Assembly: GCF_006088715.1 (NCBI RefSeq)
Contig: NZ_CP030771.1
Span: forward strand, 5,599,501-5,663,500
From: Streptomyces sp. YIM 121038
Lineage (GTDB): Bacteria; Actinomycetota; Actinomycetes; Streptomycetales; Streptomycetaceae
Length of the DNA stretch: 64,000 bases
Direction: 5' to 3'
The position numbers and the translations under genes were made by a program. The notes under the pieces are model-generated. The model did not search any database and was not told the DNA's origin. It was given only the letters and a program-made list of their open reading frames with translations. Below, in pieces: positions 7,902 through 15,286 of the stretch (positions are counted from its first letter, which is position 1; the number at the start of each line of letters is the position of its first letter).

Positions 7902-8192
7902 ATGCTCCGCTACACGCTGATGCGCCTCGGGGTCTTCGCGGGCTGCTTCTTGGTCGTCTGGGGCCTCGTCTACTCCGGCATCGTGCCGCGCGGGCTCGGC
8001 GGCTCCAACCTCCTGTGGGTGGCGCTGCTCTCGCTGGTGGTCTCCGCGCCCATCAGCTTCGTCCTCCTGCGCAAGGAGCGCGACCGGGCCTCGGAGAAGG
8101 TCGTCGCGAAGGTCGACAACGTCAAGGCCAACCTGGAGCGCAACCGCACCCAGGAGGACGGCGCCGACGACGCCGCGCGTACCGCGCAGTAG
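7902..8192 (+). CDS. DUF4229-like small membrane protein
   Basis: 96-residue protein with two predicted membrane helices (about residues 7-25 and 36-56). The arrangement is MLRYTLMRLGVF, a Gly/Pro-containing turn, then SAPISFVLLRKERDRASEKV. The charged C-terminal tail (residues 60-96) is likely cytoplasmic and helical. The pattern of LRYtlmRlgvF followed by P-I-S-F/Y-x-LLRKxRD is that of actinobacterial DUF4229, a family without known function usually found beside mqnE in Streptomyces as far as I recall. A strong terminator lies 37 bases downstream. Confidence 0.8.
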   Translation: MLRYTLMRLGVFAGCFLVVWGLVYSGIVPRGLGGSNLLWVALLSLVVSAPISFVLLRKERDRASEKVVAKVDNVKANLERNRTQEDGADDAARTAQ

Positions 8193-8228
8193 TCGTCAGG
8201 TTCGTCACACCACACACGCCACGCAGCG

Positions 8229-8267
8229 AACCCCGGTACCGGAGCATGCCGCTCCGCTACCGGGGTT
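8229..8267 (+). terminator. Strong hairpin terminator
   Basis: 17-base arms (8229-8245 and 8251-8267) pair with one mismatch around the loop ATGCC. The arms begin AACCCCGGTA and end TACCGGGGTT. It separates the DUF4229-like gene from the leader-peptide/symporter unit. Confidence 0.75.
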
Positions 8268-8313
8268 CTGCCGTTTCTGGGACCCTTGGGACCCCTCCTA
8301 CCTCAAACAAGGG

Positions 8314-8330
8314 CTTTGATGTACTCAAAG
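8314..8330. promoter_or_regulatory. CTTTGA-N5-TCAAAG palindrome upstream of the leader peptide
   Basis: A perfect six-base inverted repeat in an AT-rich patch 23 bases before the leader-peptide ATG. The position fits an operator overlapping the promoter of the symporter transcript. No regulator is assigned. Confidence 0.35.
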
Positions 8331-8352
8331 TTCAAGTGTTAACGTGTTCGAC

Positions 8353-8457
8353 ATGAAGACAGCAGCCGCGCACCGCAACGCCATGAGCGTCCCGCTCGTG
8401 GCGCGCCTGCATGTCGATCTCTGCCGCTGCATGTCCGCGGCCTGTCGCGTCATCTGA
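8353..8457 (+). CDS. Cysteine-type attenuation leader peptide
   Basis: 34-residue ORF beginning MKTAAAHRNAM and ending LHVDLCRCMSAACRVI. The LxxRxHVDLCRC core is the hallmark of the actinobacterial sulfur/cysteine leader peptides found upstream of sulfur-assimilation and transport operons, where ribosome stalling at Cys codons controls downstream expression (known for the family). Three Cys codons lie in the last third, followed directly by a GC-rich hairpin at 8481-8510 and then the symporter start at 8546. No other gene lies between. This makes the symporter a likely cysteine-responsive gene (inference). Confidence 0.8.
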   Translation: MKTAAAHRNAMSVPLVARLHVDLCRCMSAACRVI

Positions 8458-8480
8458 ACGACTTCGACATCTGCACTGCA

Positions 8481-8510
8481 GCGGCGCCCGTGACCTCTTC
8501 GGGCCGCCGC
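8481..8510 (+). promoter_or_regulatory. Hairpin between leader peptide and symporter
   Basis: GCGGCGCCCG (8481-8490) can pair with CGGGCCGCCGC (8500-8510) with one bulged base around a 9-base loop. It ends 35 bases before the symporter GTG. It could act as the attenuator stem that responds to translation of the cysteine-rich leader. Confidence 0.5.
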
Positions 8511-8545
8511 TCCTCACGTCCCCCGTCATTACCCGGAGTGTGTCC

Positions 8546-9886
8546 GTGTCCGCGAATTCCGCGTCCCCCACCGACGAGCCCCGATCCGGTTTCCGGATAC
8601 CCAGGTTCCTCAAGGTGCCCTTCTGGGCCCAGATCCTCGGCGGTCTCGTCCTCGGCGTCCTGCTCGGCTGGCTCGCCCGCAGCCAGGACATCGGCTGGCT
8701 CGTCACCACCCTCTCCAAGGTCGGCGACACCTTCATCGGCCTGCTCAAGCTGGCCGTCGCCCCGCTGGTGTTCTTCGCCATCCTGATCTCGATCACCAAT
8801 CTGCGGAAGGTCAACAACGCCGCGCGGCTCGCGACCCGGACGCTCCTCTGGTTCATGATCACGTCGCTGATCGCGGTCGTCATCGGCCTCGTCATCGGCC
8901 TGGTCACCAACCCCGGCGCGGGCACGGGCCTGACCCCTAAGGACGGCGCCAAGCCCGAGCACGAGGGCTCCTGGATCGACTTCCTCACCGGCATCATCCC
9001 GACCGACGTCATCACGCCGTTCACCGAGCTGAACGTCCTGCAGATCGTCTTCATGGCCGCCGTCGCGGGCATCGCCATCCTCAAGATCGGCGACGAGAAG
9101 GCCAAGCCCCTCCTGGACCTCAGCGAGTCCGTCCTCGCGCTGCTCCAGAAGGCCCTGTGGTGGGTCATCAAGCTCTCCCCGATCGGCACCGTCGGCCTCA
9201 TCGGCTTCGCCATCGCCGACTACGGCTGGAACCTGATCAGCAAGTACGCCACGTTCACCGCGGACATCTACATCGGCTGCGCCCTGGTGATGTTCGGCGT
9301 CTACCCGCTGCTTCTCGCGTTCGCCGCCAAGGTCAACCCGCTCCAGTTCTTCAAGGGCGCCTGGCCCGCCATCCAGCTGGCCTTCGTCTCCCGCTCCTCG
9401 GTCGGCACGATGCCGGTCACGCAGAAGGTCACCGAGCGCCTCGGCGTGCCGAAGGAGTACACGTCCTTCGCGGTGCCGTTCGGCGCCACCACCAAGATGG
9501 ACGGCTGCGCCGCGATCTACCCGGCGATCGCCGCGATCTTCGTCGCGCAGATCTTCGACGTGAACATGGGCATCAAGGAGTACCTGCTGATCGCCTTCGT
9601 GTCCGTCGTGGGCTCCGCCGCCACCGCCGGCCTCACGGGTGCCACGGTCATGCTGACCCTGACCCTGTCCACGCTCGGCCTGCCCATGGAGGGCGTCGGC
9701 CTGCTCCTCGCCATCGACCCGGTCCTCGACATGATGCGCACCGCCACGAACGTCGCGGGCCAGGCGCTGGTCCCCGTCGTGGTCGCGGCCCGCGAGGACA
9801 TCCTCGACCGCGAGGCCTACGAGCACGCGTCGGCCTCGCCGCTCGACGACCCGCTGGACGACGGGCCGCTGCCCGCCGCCGCGTAG
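8546..9886 (+). CDS. DAACS-family cation:dicarboxylate/amino-acid symporter, TcyP-like candidate
   Basis: 446-residue membrane symporter of the dicarboxylate/amino acid:cation family (GltP/DctA/TcyP). The GTG at 8546 is chosen because GGAG (8535-8538) is correctly spaced. The HP1 serine motif is S282-RSSVGTMP, and the conserved TM7 NMDGT-like motif is here K317-MDGC-321 followed by AAIYPA. As I recall, the combination SRSSxGxMP with GCAxIYPA is closer to cystine carriers such as TcyP than to glutamate carriers. The upstream cysteine-type leader peptide points the same way. The substrate is therefore more likely a sulfur amino acid than succinate/glutamate, but this is inference. Confidence 0.88.
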   Translation: MSANSASPTDEPRSGFRIPRFLKVPFWAQILGGLVLGVLLGWLARSQDIGWLVTTLSKVGDTFIGLLKLAVAPLVFFAILISITNLRKVNNAARLATRTLLWFMITSLIAVVIGLVIGLVTNPGAGTGLTPKDGAKPEHEGSWIDFLTGIIPTDVITPFTELNVLQIVFMAAVAGIAILKIGDEKAKPLLDLSESVLALLQKALWWVIKLSPIGTVGLIGFAIADYGWNLISKYATFTADIYIGCALVMFGVYPLLLAFAAKVNPLQFFKGAWPAIQLAFVSRSSVGTMPVTQKVTERLGVPKEYTSFAVPFGATTKMDGCAAIYPAIAAIFVAQIFDVNMGIKEYLLIAFVSVVGSAATAGLTGATVMLTLTLSTLGLPMEGVGLLLAIDPVLDMMRTATNVAGQALVPVVVAAREDILDREAYEHASASPLDDPLDDGPLPAAA

Positions 9887-9903
9887 GCGAGCGCTCGCCC
9901 CGT

Positions 9904-9948
9904 ACGGCCGTGCCCCGCATCCGGAACTCCGGTGCGGGGCACGGCCGT
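9904..9948. terminator. Bidirectional hairpin between convergent genes
   Basis: 16-base perfect arms (9904-9919, 9933-9948) plus an inner CCGG/CCGG pair around AACT. The arms start ACGGCCGTGCC. It lies between the symporter and the convergent MaoC-like gene and probably stops both. Confidence 0.7.
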
Positions 9949-10007
9949 CGTCCGTGTGACCGCCCTCACCGGCGCGGCCGGGGCCCGTCGCTCGGGGGCG
10001 TTCCTGG

Positions 10008-10838
10008 TCACCGCCCCGCCAGCGGCTCCACCCGGCCGCGCAGGTGCGGGCGTCCCGTGCTGTCGCGCAGTTCGAAGTCCTGCCCCCGGCGGCCGTACGT
10101 GACGGTCGCGGGCAGCAGGACGGGGGCCCGGAACTCGGCGGTCACGCGGACCGGGCCGGTGTCGTCGAGCCCGTACTCCGCCAGGCAGCGGGCGAACGTC
10201 CACATGCCGTGGGCGATCGCGCGCGGGAAGCCGAAGGGGCGGGCCGTGAGCGGGTGCAGGTGGATGGGGTTGCGGTCGCCGGAGACGGCGCCGTAGCGGC
10301 GGCCCAGGTCGGCGGCGAGGCGCCACCGCGCGCCGACGGGCAGCGCGGGCTCTTCGCCGGGGCTCCGCCCGGGTGCCGCCGTGGTGGTGCGGTGGCGGGC
10401 GAGGTAGGTGCTGCGGGACTCCCAGGCGACCGCCCCGTCGACGGCCGCCTCCACGGTGAGGGTGGCCTCCGTGCCGCGGCGGTGTGGCGTCAGCTTCTCC
10501 ACGTACGCCGTGCATGCGAGGTCGTCCGTGAGCCGGAGGGCGCTGCGCTGTACGACCTCGATGGAGGTGTGCACCAGGCCCAGCAGGGGCAGCGGGAAGG
10601 CTCCGGCGGCCATGAGGCGGGTGGTGAGCGGGAAGGCGAGGACGTGCGGGTACGGCAGGGGGAGGGTGGCCCCGGCGGGGGCGAACCCGCAGACCCGGCG
10701 GTAGGCGTCCACGCGGGCGGGTGCGATCCGGGCGCGGCCCTGCCGGCCCGGCGGGCCGGGGTGCCCGGTGCGCGGGCGCTTGAAGGGGGAGAGGAGGGCG
10801 CCCTTGAGCAGGGTGAGGGTGAGGGGGACCGGGGGCAT
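10008..10838 (-). CDS. MaoC/HtdX-like (R)-specific enoyl hydratase, double hot-dog
   Basis: 276-residue double hot-dog protein. The hydratase-2 motif is in the C-terminal half: D188-RN190-P-I-H193 followed by LHPLTARPFGFPRAIAHGMWT. D/N-x-x-x-x-H is the catalytic dyad of R-hydratases. Length and architecture match mycobacterial HtdX (Rv0241c), a 3-hydroxyacyl-thioester dehydratase. The upstream gene on the same strand is a FabG4-like reductase, as in Mycobacterium (Rv0242c-Rv0241c), so the two likely work in consecutive beta-oxidation or elongation steps. ATG 10838 has AAGG upstream; the gap to the reductase is 125 bp. Confidence 0.88.
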   Translation of the reverse strand: MPPVPLTLTLLKGALLSPFKRPRTGHPGPPGRQGRARIAPARVDAYRRVCGFAPAGATLPLPYPHVLAFPLTTRLMAAGAFPLPLLGLVHTSIEVVQRSALRLTDDLACTAYVEKLTPHRRGTEATLTVEAAVDGAVAWESRSTYLARHRTTTAAPGRSPGEEPALPVGARWRLAADLGRRYGAVSGDRNPIHLHPLTARPFGFPRAIAHGMWTFARCLAEYGLDDTGPVRVTAEFRAPVLLPATVTYGRRGQDFELRDSTGRPHLRGRVEPLAGR

Positions 10839-10963
10839 GGGCGGCCTTTCGCGGGGGCGGGCTCGACGGTCGCTCGGCACCGGGGGCACCGCCGCGGTGC
10901 ACCGGGCTCGCGGGGCGAGGCCGGGGCGTCGCGGGCGGGCACGGCCTGAGCGCGGCGGTGGCG

Positions 10964-12286
10964 TCACGCGCCCAGGAGGCTCTGGCCGCAGACGCGGATC
11001 ACCTGGGCGTTGACTCCGCCCTGGGCCAGCCACGCCACCGTTTCGGCGACGTCGACGGGCCGGCCTCCCTGCGCGAGGGAGTTCATGCGGCGTCCGGCCT
11101 CGCGGATGAGGAGGGGCACGGCCGCCGTCATGCGGGTCTCGATGAAGCCGGGGGCCACCGCGTTGACGGCGATGCCGTGCTCGGCGAGGGCCCGGGGTGC
11201 GAGGGACCGGACCAGGCCGGTGACGCCCGCCTTGCTGGCGGCGTAGTTGGTCTGCCCGGCGTTGCCCGCGAGCCCGGCGATGGACGCGGTGGCGACGACG
11301 CTGCCGCCGCGCCGCAGCGTGCCGGACTTCAGGAGGAAGTCCGTGGTGCGCAGGACGCTGCCCAGGTTGACGTCGAGGACCGAACTCCAGCGGTCGGCGG
11401 CCATGTTGGCCAGGCGCCGGTCCCGGGTGATGCCCGCGTTGTGGACGAGGACGCCGAGGCCGTCGGGCAGGGCGGCGGCGATCCGCTCGCCCGCGTCGTC
11501 GGCGGTGATGTCGAGGGCCAGCGGGGTGCCGCCGACGCGCTCGGCGACGCGGACGAGACCGGTGCGCGCGGCGGGTACGTCGAGGGCGACGACGTGGGCA
11601 CCGTCGCGGGCCAGGACCTGGGCGACCGCCTCGCCTATGCCGCGGGCCGCGCCGGTGACGAGCGCGGTGCGGCCCGCCAGCGGCCGGGCGGGATCGAGGA
11701 GTTCGGGCGCGTCCTCGTCGGGAGCGCTCAGGCCGGCCTCGATGGTCTGGCCGTTGACGTACGCGGACTTGGGGGAGAGCAGGAAGCGCAGGGTGGACTC
11801 GGCGGCGGGCGCGGAGGTGGTGCGGACGAGCGTCGCGGTGCCGCCCCGGCCCAGCTCCTTCGCGAGGGAGCGGACGAACCCGTCGAGGGCCTGCTGCGCG
11901 GCGGCCTGGTGGTGGTCGGCGGGGGAGGGCGGCGCGCCCAGGACGACGACGCGGCCGCAGTCCGCGAGCGAGGGCACCACGGGGTGCAGCGTGGCGTGCA
12001 CGTCCACGAGGGCGGTGACGGTGGCGACCCCGGTCGCGTCCAGGACGACGGCGGCGGGGCGCCGGGTGCCCAACGGCCCGGTGTGCGGCGGGAGTCCGGT
12101 GCGGGTGAGCGTCTCGTGCAGACCGGGCAGCGGTACGTCGCCCGCCGTCAGGTGCAGCAACGGGCCCTCCAGCGCGGGGTGTTCGGGTGACCAGCGGCGC
12201 AGCGGCACGGGCCGGGGCAGGCCGAGCCTGCGGGTGAGGAACCGGCCGGGGGCGGTGCGGGTGAACGTCAGATAGCGGTCGGCCAT
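10964..12286 (-). CDS. fabG: High-molecular-weight 3-oxoacyl-ACP/CoA reductase (FabG4-like SDR)
   Basis: 440-residue short-chain dehydrogenase. The C-terminal half is a complete SDR: the nucleotide loop TGAARGIGEAVA lies near residue 211, NAG follows, and the catalytic Ser and Tyr-x3-Lys are in NYAASKAG near residue 345. The first ~200 residues form a degenerate flavodoxin-like domain, which marks the HMW FabG (FabG4) group rather than housekeeping FabG (~245 residues). ATG 12286 follows GGGAG. A 26-bp palindrome 85 bp upstream is a strong operator candidate. It forms an operon with the HtdX-like gene. Confidence 0.88.
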   Translation of the reverse strand: MADRYLTFTRTAPGRFLTRRLGLPRPVPLRRWSPEHPALEGPLLHLTAGDVPLPGLHETLTRTGLPPHTGPLGTRRPAAVVLDATGVATVTALVDVHATLHPVVPSLADCGRVVVLGAPPSPADHHQAAAQQALDGFVRSLAKELGRGGTATLVRTTSAPAAESTLRFLLSPKSAYVNGQTIEAGLSAPDEDAPELLDPARPLAGRTALVTGAARGIGEAVAQVLARDGAHVVALDVPAARTGLVRVAERVGGTPLALDITADDAGERIAAALPDGLGVLVHNAGITRDRRLANMAADRWSSVLDVNLGSVLRTTDFLLKSGTLRRGGSVVATASIAGLAGNAGQTNYAASKAGVTGLVRSLAPRALAEHGIAVNAVAPGFIETRMTAAVPLLIREAGRRMNSLAQGGRPVDVAETVAWLAQGGVNAQVIRVCGQSLLGA

Positions 12287-12370
12287 GGCCCAGCTCCCAG
12301 GCTCGGTCGGTCTCGGCGGGGCGAGCAGGTGTCCGCCCGCTGTCCAACGGGCGCGCGGCTGCTTCAATTT

Positions 12371-12396
12371 ACCCTTCAGTAAGGTTACTCAAGGGT
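12371..12396. promoter_or_regulatory. 26-bp palindromic operator upstream of fabG4-like gene
   Basis: Nested inverted repeats: outer arms ACCCTT (12371-12376) and AAGGGT (12391-12396), inner arms AGTAA (12378-12382) and TTACT (12385-12389), and a GG centre. Every paired position except the two C spacers and the centre is symmetric. The length, symmetry and AT-rich core are typical for a TetR-type regulator dimer pair controlling fatty-acid genes. The regulator is not in the neighbourhood. Confidence 0.7.
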
Positions 12397-12575
12397 CAGG
12401 AGCTGGTCGAGGGATACCGCCGAATCCCGGCCGGGATCGAAGCCGGGGCAGGGATGACTGCCTGACTGCATCCCTCCTGATCAGGGGCGATCACGGGGCG
12501 TAGCCGTGCTGGGGGGCGGGGTGCGGCCGGGGCGCCTAGCCTTGCGGAAGGGGACCGCACCTCTTGGAGGCAGCC

Positions 12576-14099
12576 GTGCGCATACCGGCGCTCACGGGCG
12601 TCACCGCCCTCGCCCTGGCCCTCACGGCCCTGCCCGCCACCACGACCGGAGCCGCGCCCCCACGGCCGGACCTCAAGCGCTTCTACGCCCAGAAGGTCAA
12701 GTGGGCCGCCTGCACGCCGGAGAAGCAGAACCTCCCGGAGACGGTCACGAAGAACGGGGACGTCCGCTGCGGCACGCTCACCGTGCCGCTCGACTACGCG
12801 CGGCCGGGGTCCGGCACCGTCGACCTGGCCCTGCTGAAGGTGAAGGCGAGCGGCAAGAAGCGCGGCTCGCTCCTGGTGAACTTCGGCGGCCCCGGCGGGC
12901 CCGGGGTGGCCGGGCTCGGGGCCGATCTGAAGGGCTTCGGGGACCTCGGCAAGCGCTATGACGTGGTGGGCTTCGACCCGCGCGGGGTGGGCCTGAGCGA
13001 GCCCGTGAGCTGCGGTGACGAACCGGAGCCCGAGGGGCTCGACAACCCCGACGACGCGGCGGCCGTCCTGGAGCAGCTGCGCAGGACCGCCGAGCGCTGC
13101 GCCAAGGAGTCGGGCCCCGTCCTCGAACACATCGGCACCGTGAACGTCTCGCGCGACATGGACGTCATGCGCGCGGCCCTCGGCGACAAGAAGCTCAACT
13201 ACCTGGGCTTCTCGTACGGGACGCGGCTCGGCGCGGTGTACGCGGCACAGTTCCCGAAGAAGGTCGGGCGCATGGTGCTCGACGGGGTGGACACGCTGAC
13301 GGAGCCCGTCGACGAGCAGGGGCTCGTGTCCGCCGAGGGACAGCAGACCGCGCTCGACAACTTCCTGCTGTGGTGCACGAAGAACGCCGGGTGCGTGTTC
13401 GGCAACGACTCGCGCCGGGCCCGGGAGACCATGGTGAAGGTCATCGAGGACCTCGACGCGATGCCGCTGCGCTCCACGGACGGCGAGGAGTTCACCGGGC
13501 AGGACGTGGTGAGCGTGATCGGCTCCGCCCTGTACAGCCGTCAGGCCTGGCCCGCCCTGTCGCAGGCGCTCGGCGCGCTGCTCGCCGACGGCGACCCGCG
13601 GGCGCTGCTGCGCGTCGGCGGCGCCGGGGGCATGGGGCGCCAGGACGTGCCCCAGGACAACGAGAGTGCCGCGCTCGCCGCGGTGAACTGCGCCGACGAC
13701 CCCGACCGGCCGGACGCCCGCAAGGTGGAGAAGGAGATCGGGCGGCTCCAGCGGGAGTTCAAGGAGGCCTCGCCGGTCTTCGGCGAGCACAACCTGGCGC
13801 TCGTCCTGATGTGCTTCGGCTGGCCCGCGGGCACCTCGTACATCCGCAAGGACGTACGGGACGTCGACACGCCGAAGCTGCTGCTCGTCGGGACGCGGGG
13901 CGACCCGGCGACGCCGTACCGCTGGACGGTGGAGACCGCGGAGCGGCTCGGCTCGGCGGCGGTCGTGCTGGACAACAAGGGCGACGGGCACACCGGGTAC
14001 TTCGGCTCCAAGTGCGTGAAGGCGAAGGTGGACGGGTTCCTGCTGTACAAGGAGCTGCCGAAGAACGGGAGTTCCTGCTCGGTGGAGTGGCGGGAGTGA
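12576..14099 (+). CDS. Secreted alpha/beta hydrolase, tripeptidyl-aminopeptidase (TAP)-like
   Basis: 507-residue exported hydrolase. The GTG at 12576 is preferred because GGAGG lies 5 bases upstream. A Sec signal peptide covers about residues 1-25. The oxyanion segment is NFGGPGGPGVAG, the nucleophile is S213 in GFSYGTRLG, and the acid/histidine lie in the C-terminal TAP-like domain (GTRGDPATPY and GDGHTGYF). Many conserved cysteines (CGDE, CAK, CTKNAGC, CADD, CVKAK) suggest extracellular disulfides. Related Streptomyces enzymes (SlpD/SlpE, TAP) remove N-terminal tripeptides from secreted proteins; the precise substrate here is unknown. Confidence 0.88.
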   Translation: MRIPALTGVTALALALTALPATTTGAAPPRPDLKRFYAQKVKWAACTPEKQNLPETVTKNGDVRCGTLTVPLDYARPGSGTVDLALLKVKASGKKRGSLLVNFGGPGGPGVAGLGADLKGFGDLGKRYDVVGFDPRGVGLSEPVSCGDEPEPEGLDNPDDAAAVLEQLRRTAERCAKESGPVLEHIGTVNVSRDMDVMRAALGDKKLNYLGFSYGTRLGAVYAAQFPKKVGRMVLDGVDTLTEPVDEQGLVSAEGQQTALDNFLLWCTKNAGCVFGNDSRRARETMVKVIEDLDAMPLRSTDGEEFTGQDVVSVIGSALYSRQAWPALSQALGALLADGDPRALLRVGGAGGMGRQDVPQDNESAALAAVNCADDPDRPDARKVEKEIGRLQREFKEASPVFGEHNLALVLMCFGWPAGTSYIRKDVRDVDTPKLLLVGTRGDPATPYRWTVETAERLGSAAVVLDNKGDGHTGYFGSKCVKAKVDGFLLYKELPKNGSSCSVEWRE

Positions 14100-14100
14100 C

Positions 14101-14136
14101 CTCCGGCGGACCGGCGGGGGCGACTTCCCGCCGGAG
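14101..14136. terminator. Hairpin between convergent genes
   Basis: CTCCGGCGG (14101-14109) pairs perfectly with CCGCCGGAG (14128-14136) immediately after the TAP-like stop codon. No T-run follows. The gene on the other side runs convergently and ends 22 bp away. Confidence 0.5.
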
Positions 14137-14157
14137 TGACCTCCCGCGGGCCCGGTC

Positions 14158-15027
14158 CTAGCGCGTCCTCGGTGCGGCCGTCGTGCGGGCCGCGGAGTCC
14201 AGGCGAAGCAGCGCCGCCTCGTCGGGCGTGCCCGGCTCGGCCTGGTAGGTGACCAGGCGCTGGCCGCCGGTGCGGGCCAGGGACATGACCTCGTACGTGA
14301 GGGTCATCGGGCCGACCTTGGGGTGCGCGAAGGACTTGACGCCGCCGCCGCGCTCGCAGACCTCGTAGCGGTCCCAGAGGCGGGCGAAGTCGGGGGACTT
14401 GAGCATCAGTTCGCCCACGAGGGCGGTCAGGCGCGGGGAGTCCGGGTCGCGGCCGCCGACCGCGCGCAGATGCGCGATGGACAGGGCGACCGTCTCCTCC
14501 CACGGTACGTAGAGGGTGCGGCCCACGGGGTGCAGGAAGAGGTAGCGCACGAGGTTGCGCTCCTGCGCGGGCCAGTCCCACAGGCCCGGCATGAGGCGGC
14601 GGCCCGGCGCGTTCGCGGCGAGCATGTCGCTGTGCGGGCTCACCACGTACGCGGGCAGCGGGCGCAGCGCCTCCAGCATCCGGTGCACGGATTCGCGGAC
14701 GGTGAACCCGTCGGTGGGGCGCGGTTCGGAGAGGCGGCCCGAGGCCAGCTCCGCCAGCTCGTGCAGCCGCTCGTGGGCGTCGCCGCGCAGGTGCAGGGCG
14801 CGTGCCAGGGCGTCGACCACGGCCGGTGACGGGTTGGACTCGCGGCCGCGCTCCAGGCGCGTGTAGTAGTCGACGCTGACCCCGGCGAGGGTCGCCAGCT
14901 CCTCGCGGCGCAGGCCCGGCGTCCGCCGGATGCCCGCCCCGGCCGGGAGCCCCGCGTCCTCGGGGCGCACCTGGGCGCGGCGCGCCCGCAGATAGCGGCC
15001 GAGCTCGGTCCCGCCGTTGCTGTTCAT
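14158..15027 (-). CDS. XRE-family regulator with MmyB-like ligand domain
   Basis: 289-residue regulator starting at ATG 15027. The N-terminal XRE helix-turn-helix is residues 5-75; RRTPGLRREELATLAGVSVDYYTRLERGRESNPSP is the typical signature of this group (key residues LRREELA, YYxRLERG). The C-terminal MmyB-like (PAS-like) domain is residues 110-280 and includes NLVRYLFLHP and HPKVGPMTLTYE. Such regulators usually sit beside and control an MFS or oxidoreductase gene. Here an MFS exporter is divergent, with a 259-bp spacer carrying four copies of a 10-bp motif. Confidence 0.9.
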   Translation of the reverse strand: MNSNGGTELGRYLRARRAQVRPEDAGLPAGAGIRRTPGLRREELATLAGVSVDYYTRLERGRESNPSPAVVDALARALHLRGDAHERLHELAELASGRLSEPRPTDGFTVRESVHRMLEALRPLPAYVVSPHSDMLAANAPGRRLMPGLWDWPAQERNLVRYLFLHPVGRTLYVPWEETVALSIAHLRAVGGRDPDSPRLTALVGELMLKSPDFARLWDRYEVCERGGGVKSFAHPKVGPMTLTYEVMSLARTGGQRLVTYQAEPGTPDEAALLRLDSAARTTAAPRTR

Positions 15028-15142
15028 ACGTTCATTGTCCCCGGCCCCGGGGTGCGGCGGGGGACCGGTGGGGGGCCGTGTCAGGGCCAGGAACACGGCG
15101 GTCTGCCGGGGACGGCGGCCAGGGCGGAGGCTGGTCCCGCCG

Positions 15143-15217
15143 CCGCTCCGCGCCGGGCCTTCGCCGCTCCGCGGCCCGGGGCCCTGCCGCTCCGCGGCCG
15201 CGCTCCGCCGCTCCGCG
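15143..15217. repeat. Four CCGCTCCGCG copies spaced 21-23 bp
   Basis: Direct copies of CCGCTCCGCG begin at 15143, 15164, 15187 and 15208, and degenerate CCGCTCC copies follow at 15234 and 15252. Spacing of 21, 23 and 21 bp is two helical turns, placing all sites on one DNA face. The array lies between the XRE regulator and the MFS exporter. Confidence 0.6.
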
Positions 15218-15286
15218 CCGGTCTCCCACCCGCCCGCTCCACTCCGCCCCGCCGCTCCACGAAGGCCCCCAGAGAGGACCTCCCTC

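Noticed and set aside
8411-8545. Longer N-terminus for the DAACS symporter starting at ATG 8411
   Set aside because: That frame overlaps the cysteine leader peptide and its attenuator and has no ribosome-binding site; GTG 8546 has GGAG at the right distance.
15028-15286. Coding region in the XRE/MFS spacer (frames open in several directions)
   Set aside because: Translations are Arg/Pro/Gly shadows of a repeat-rich GC tract with no ribosome-binding site.
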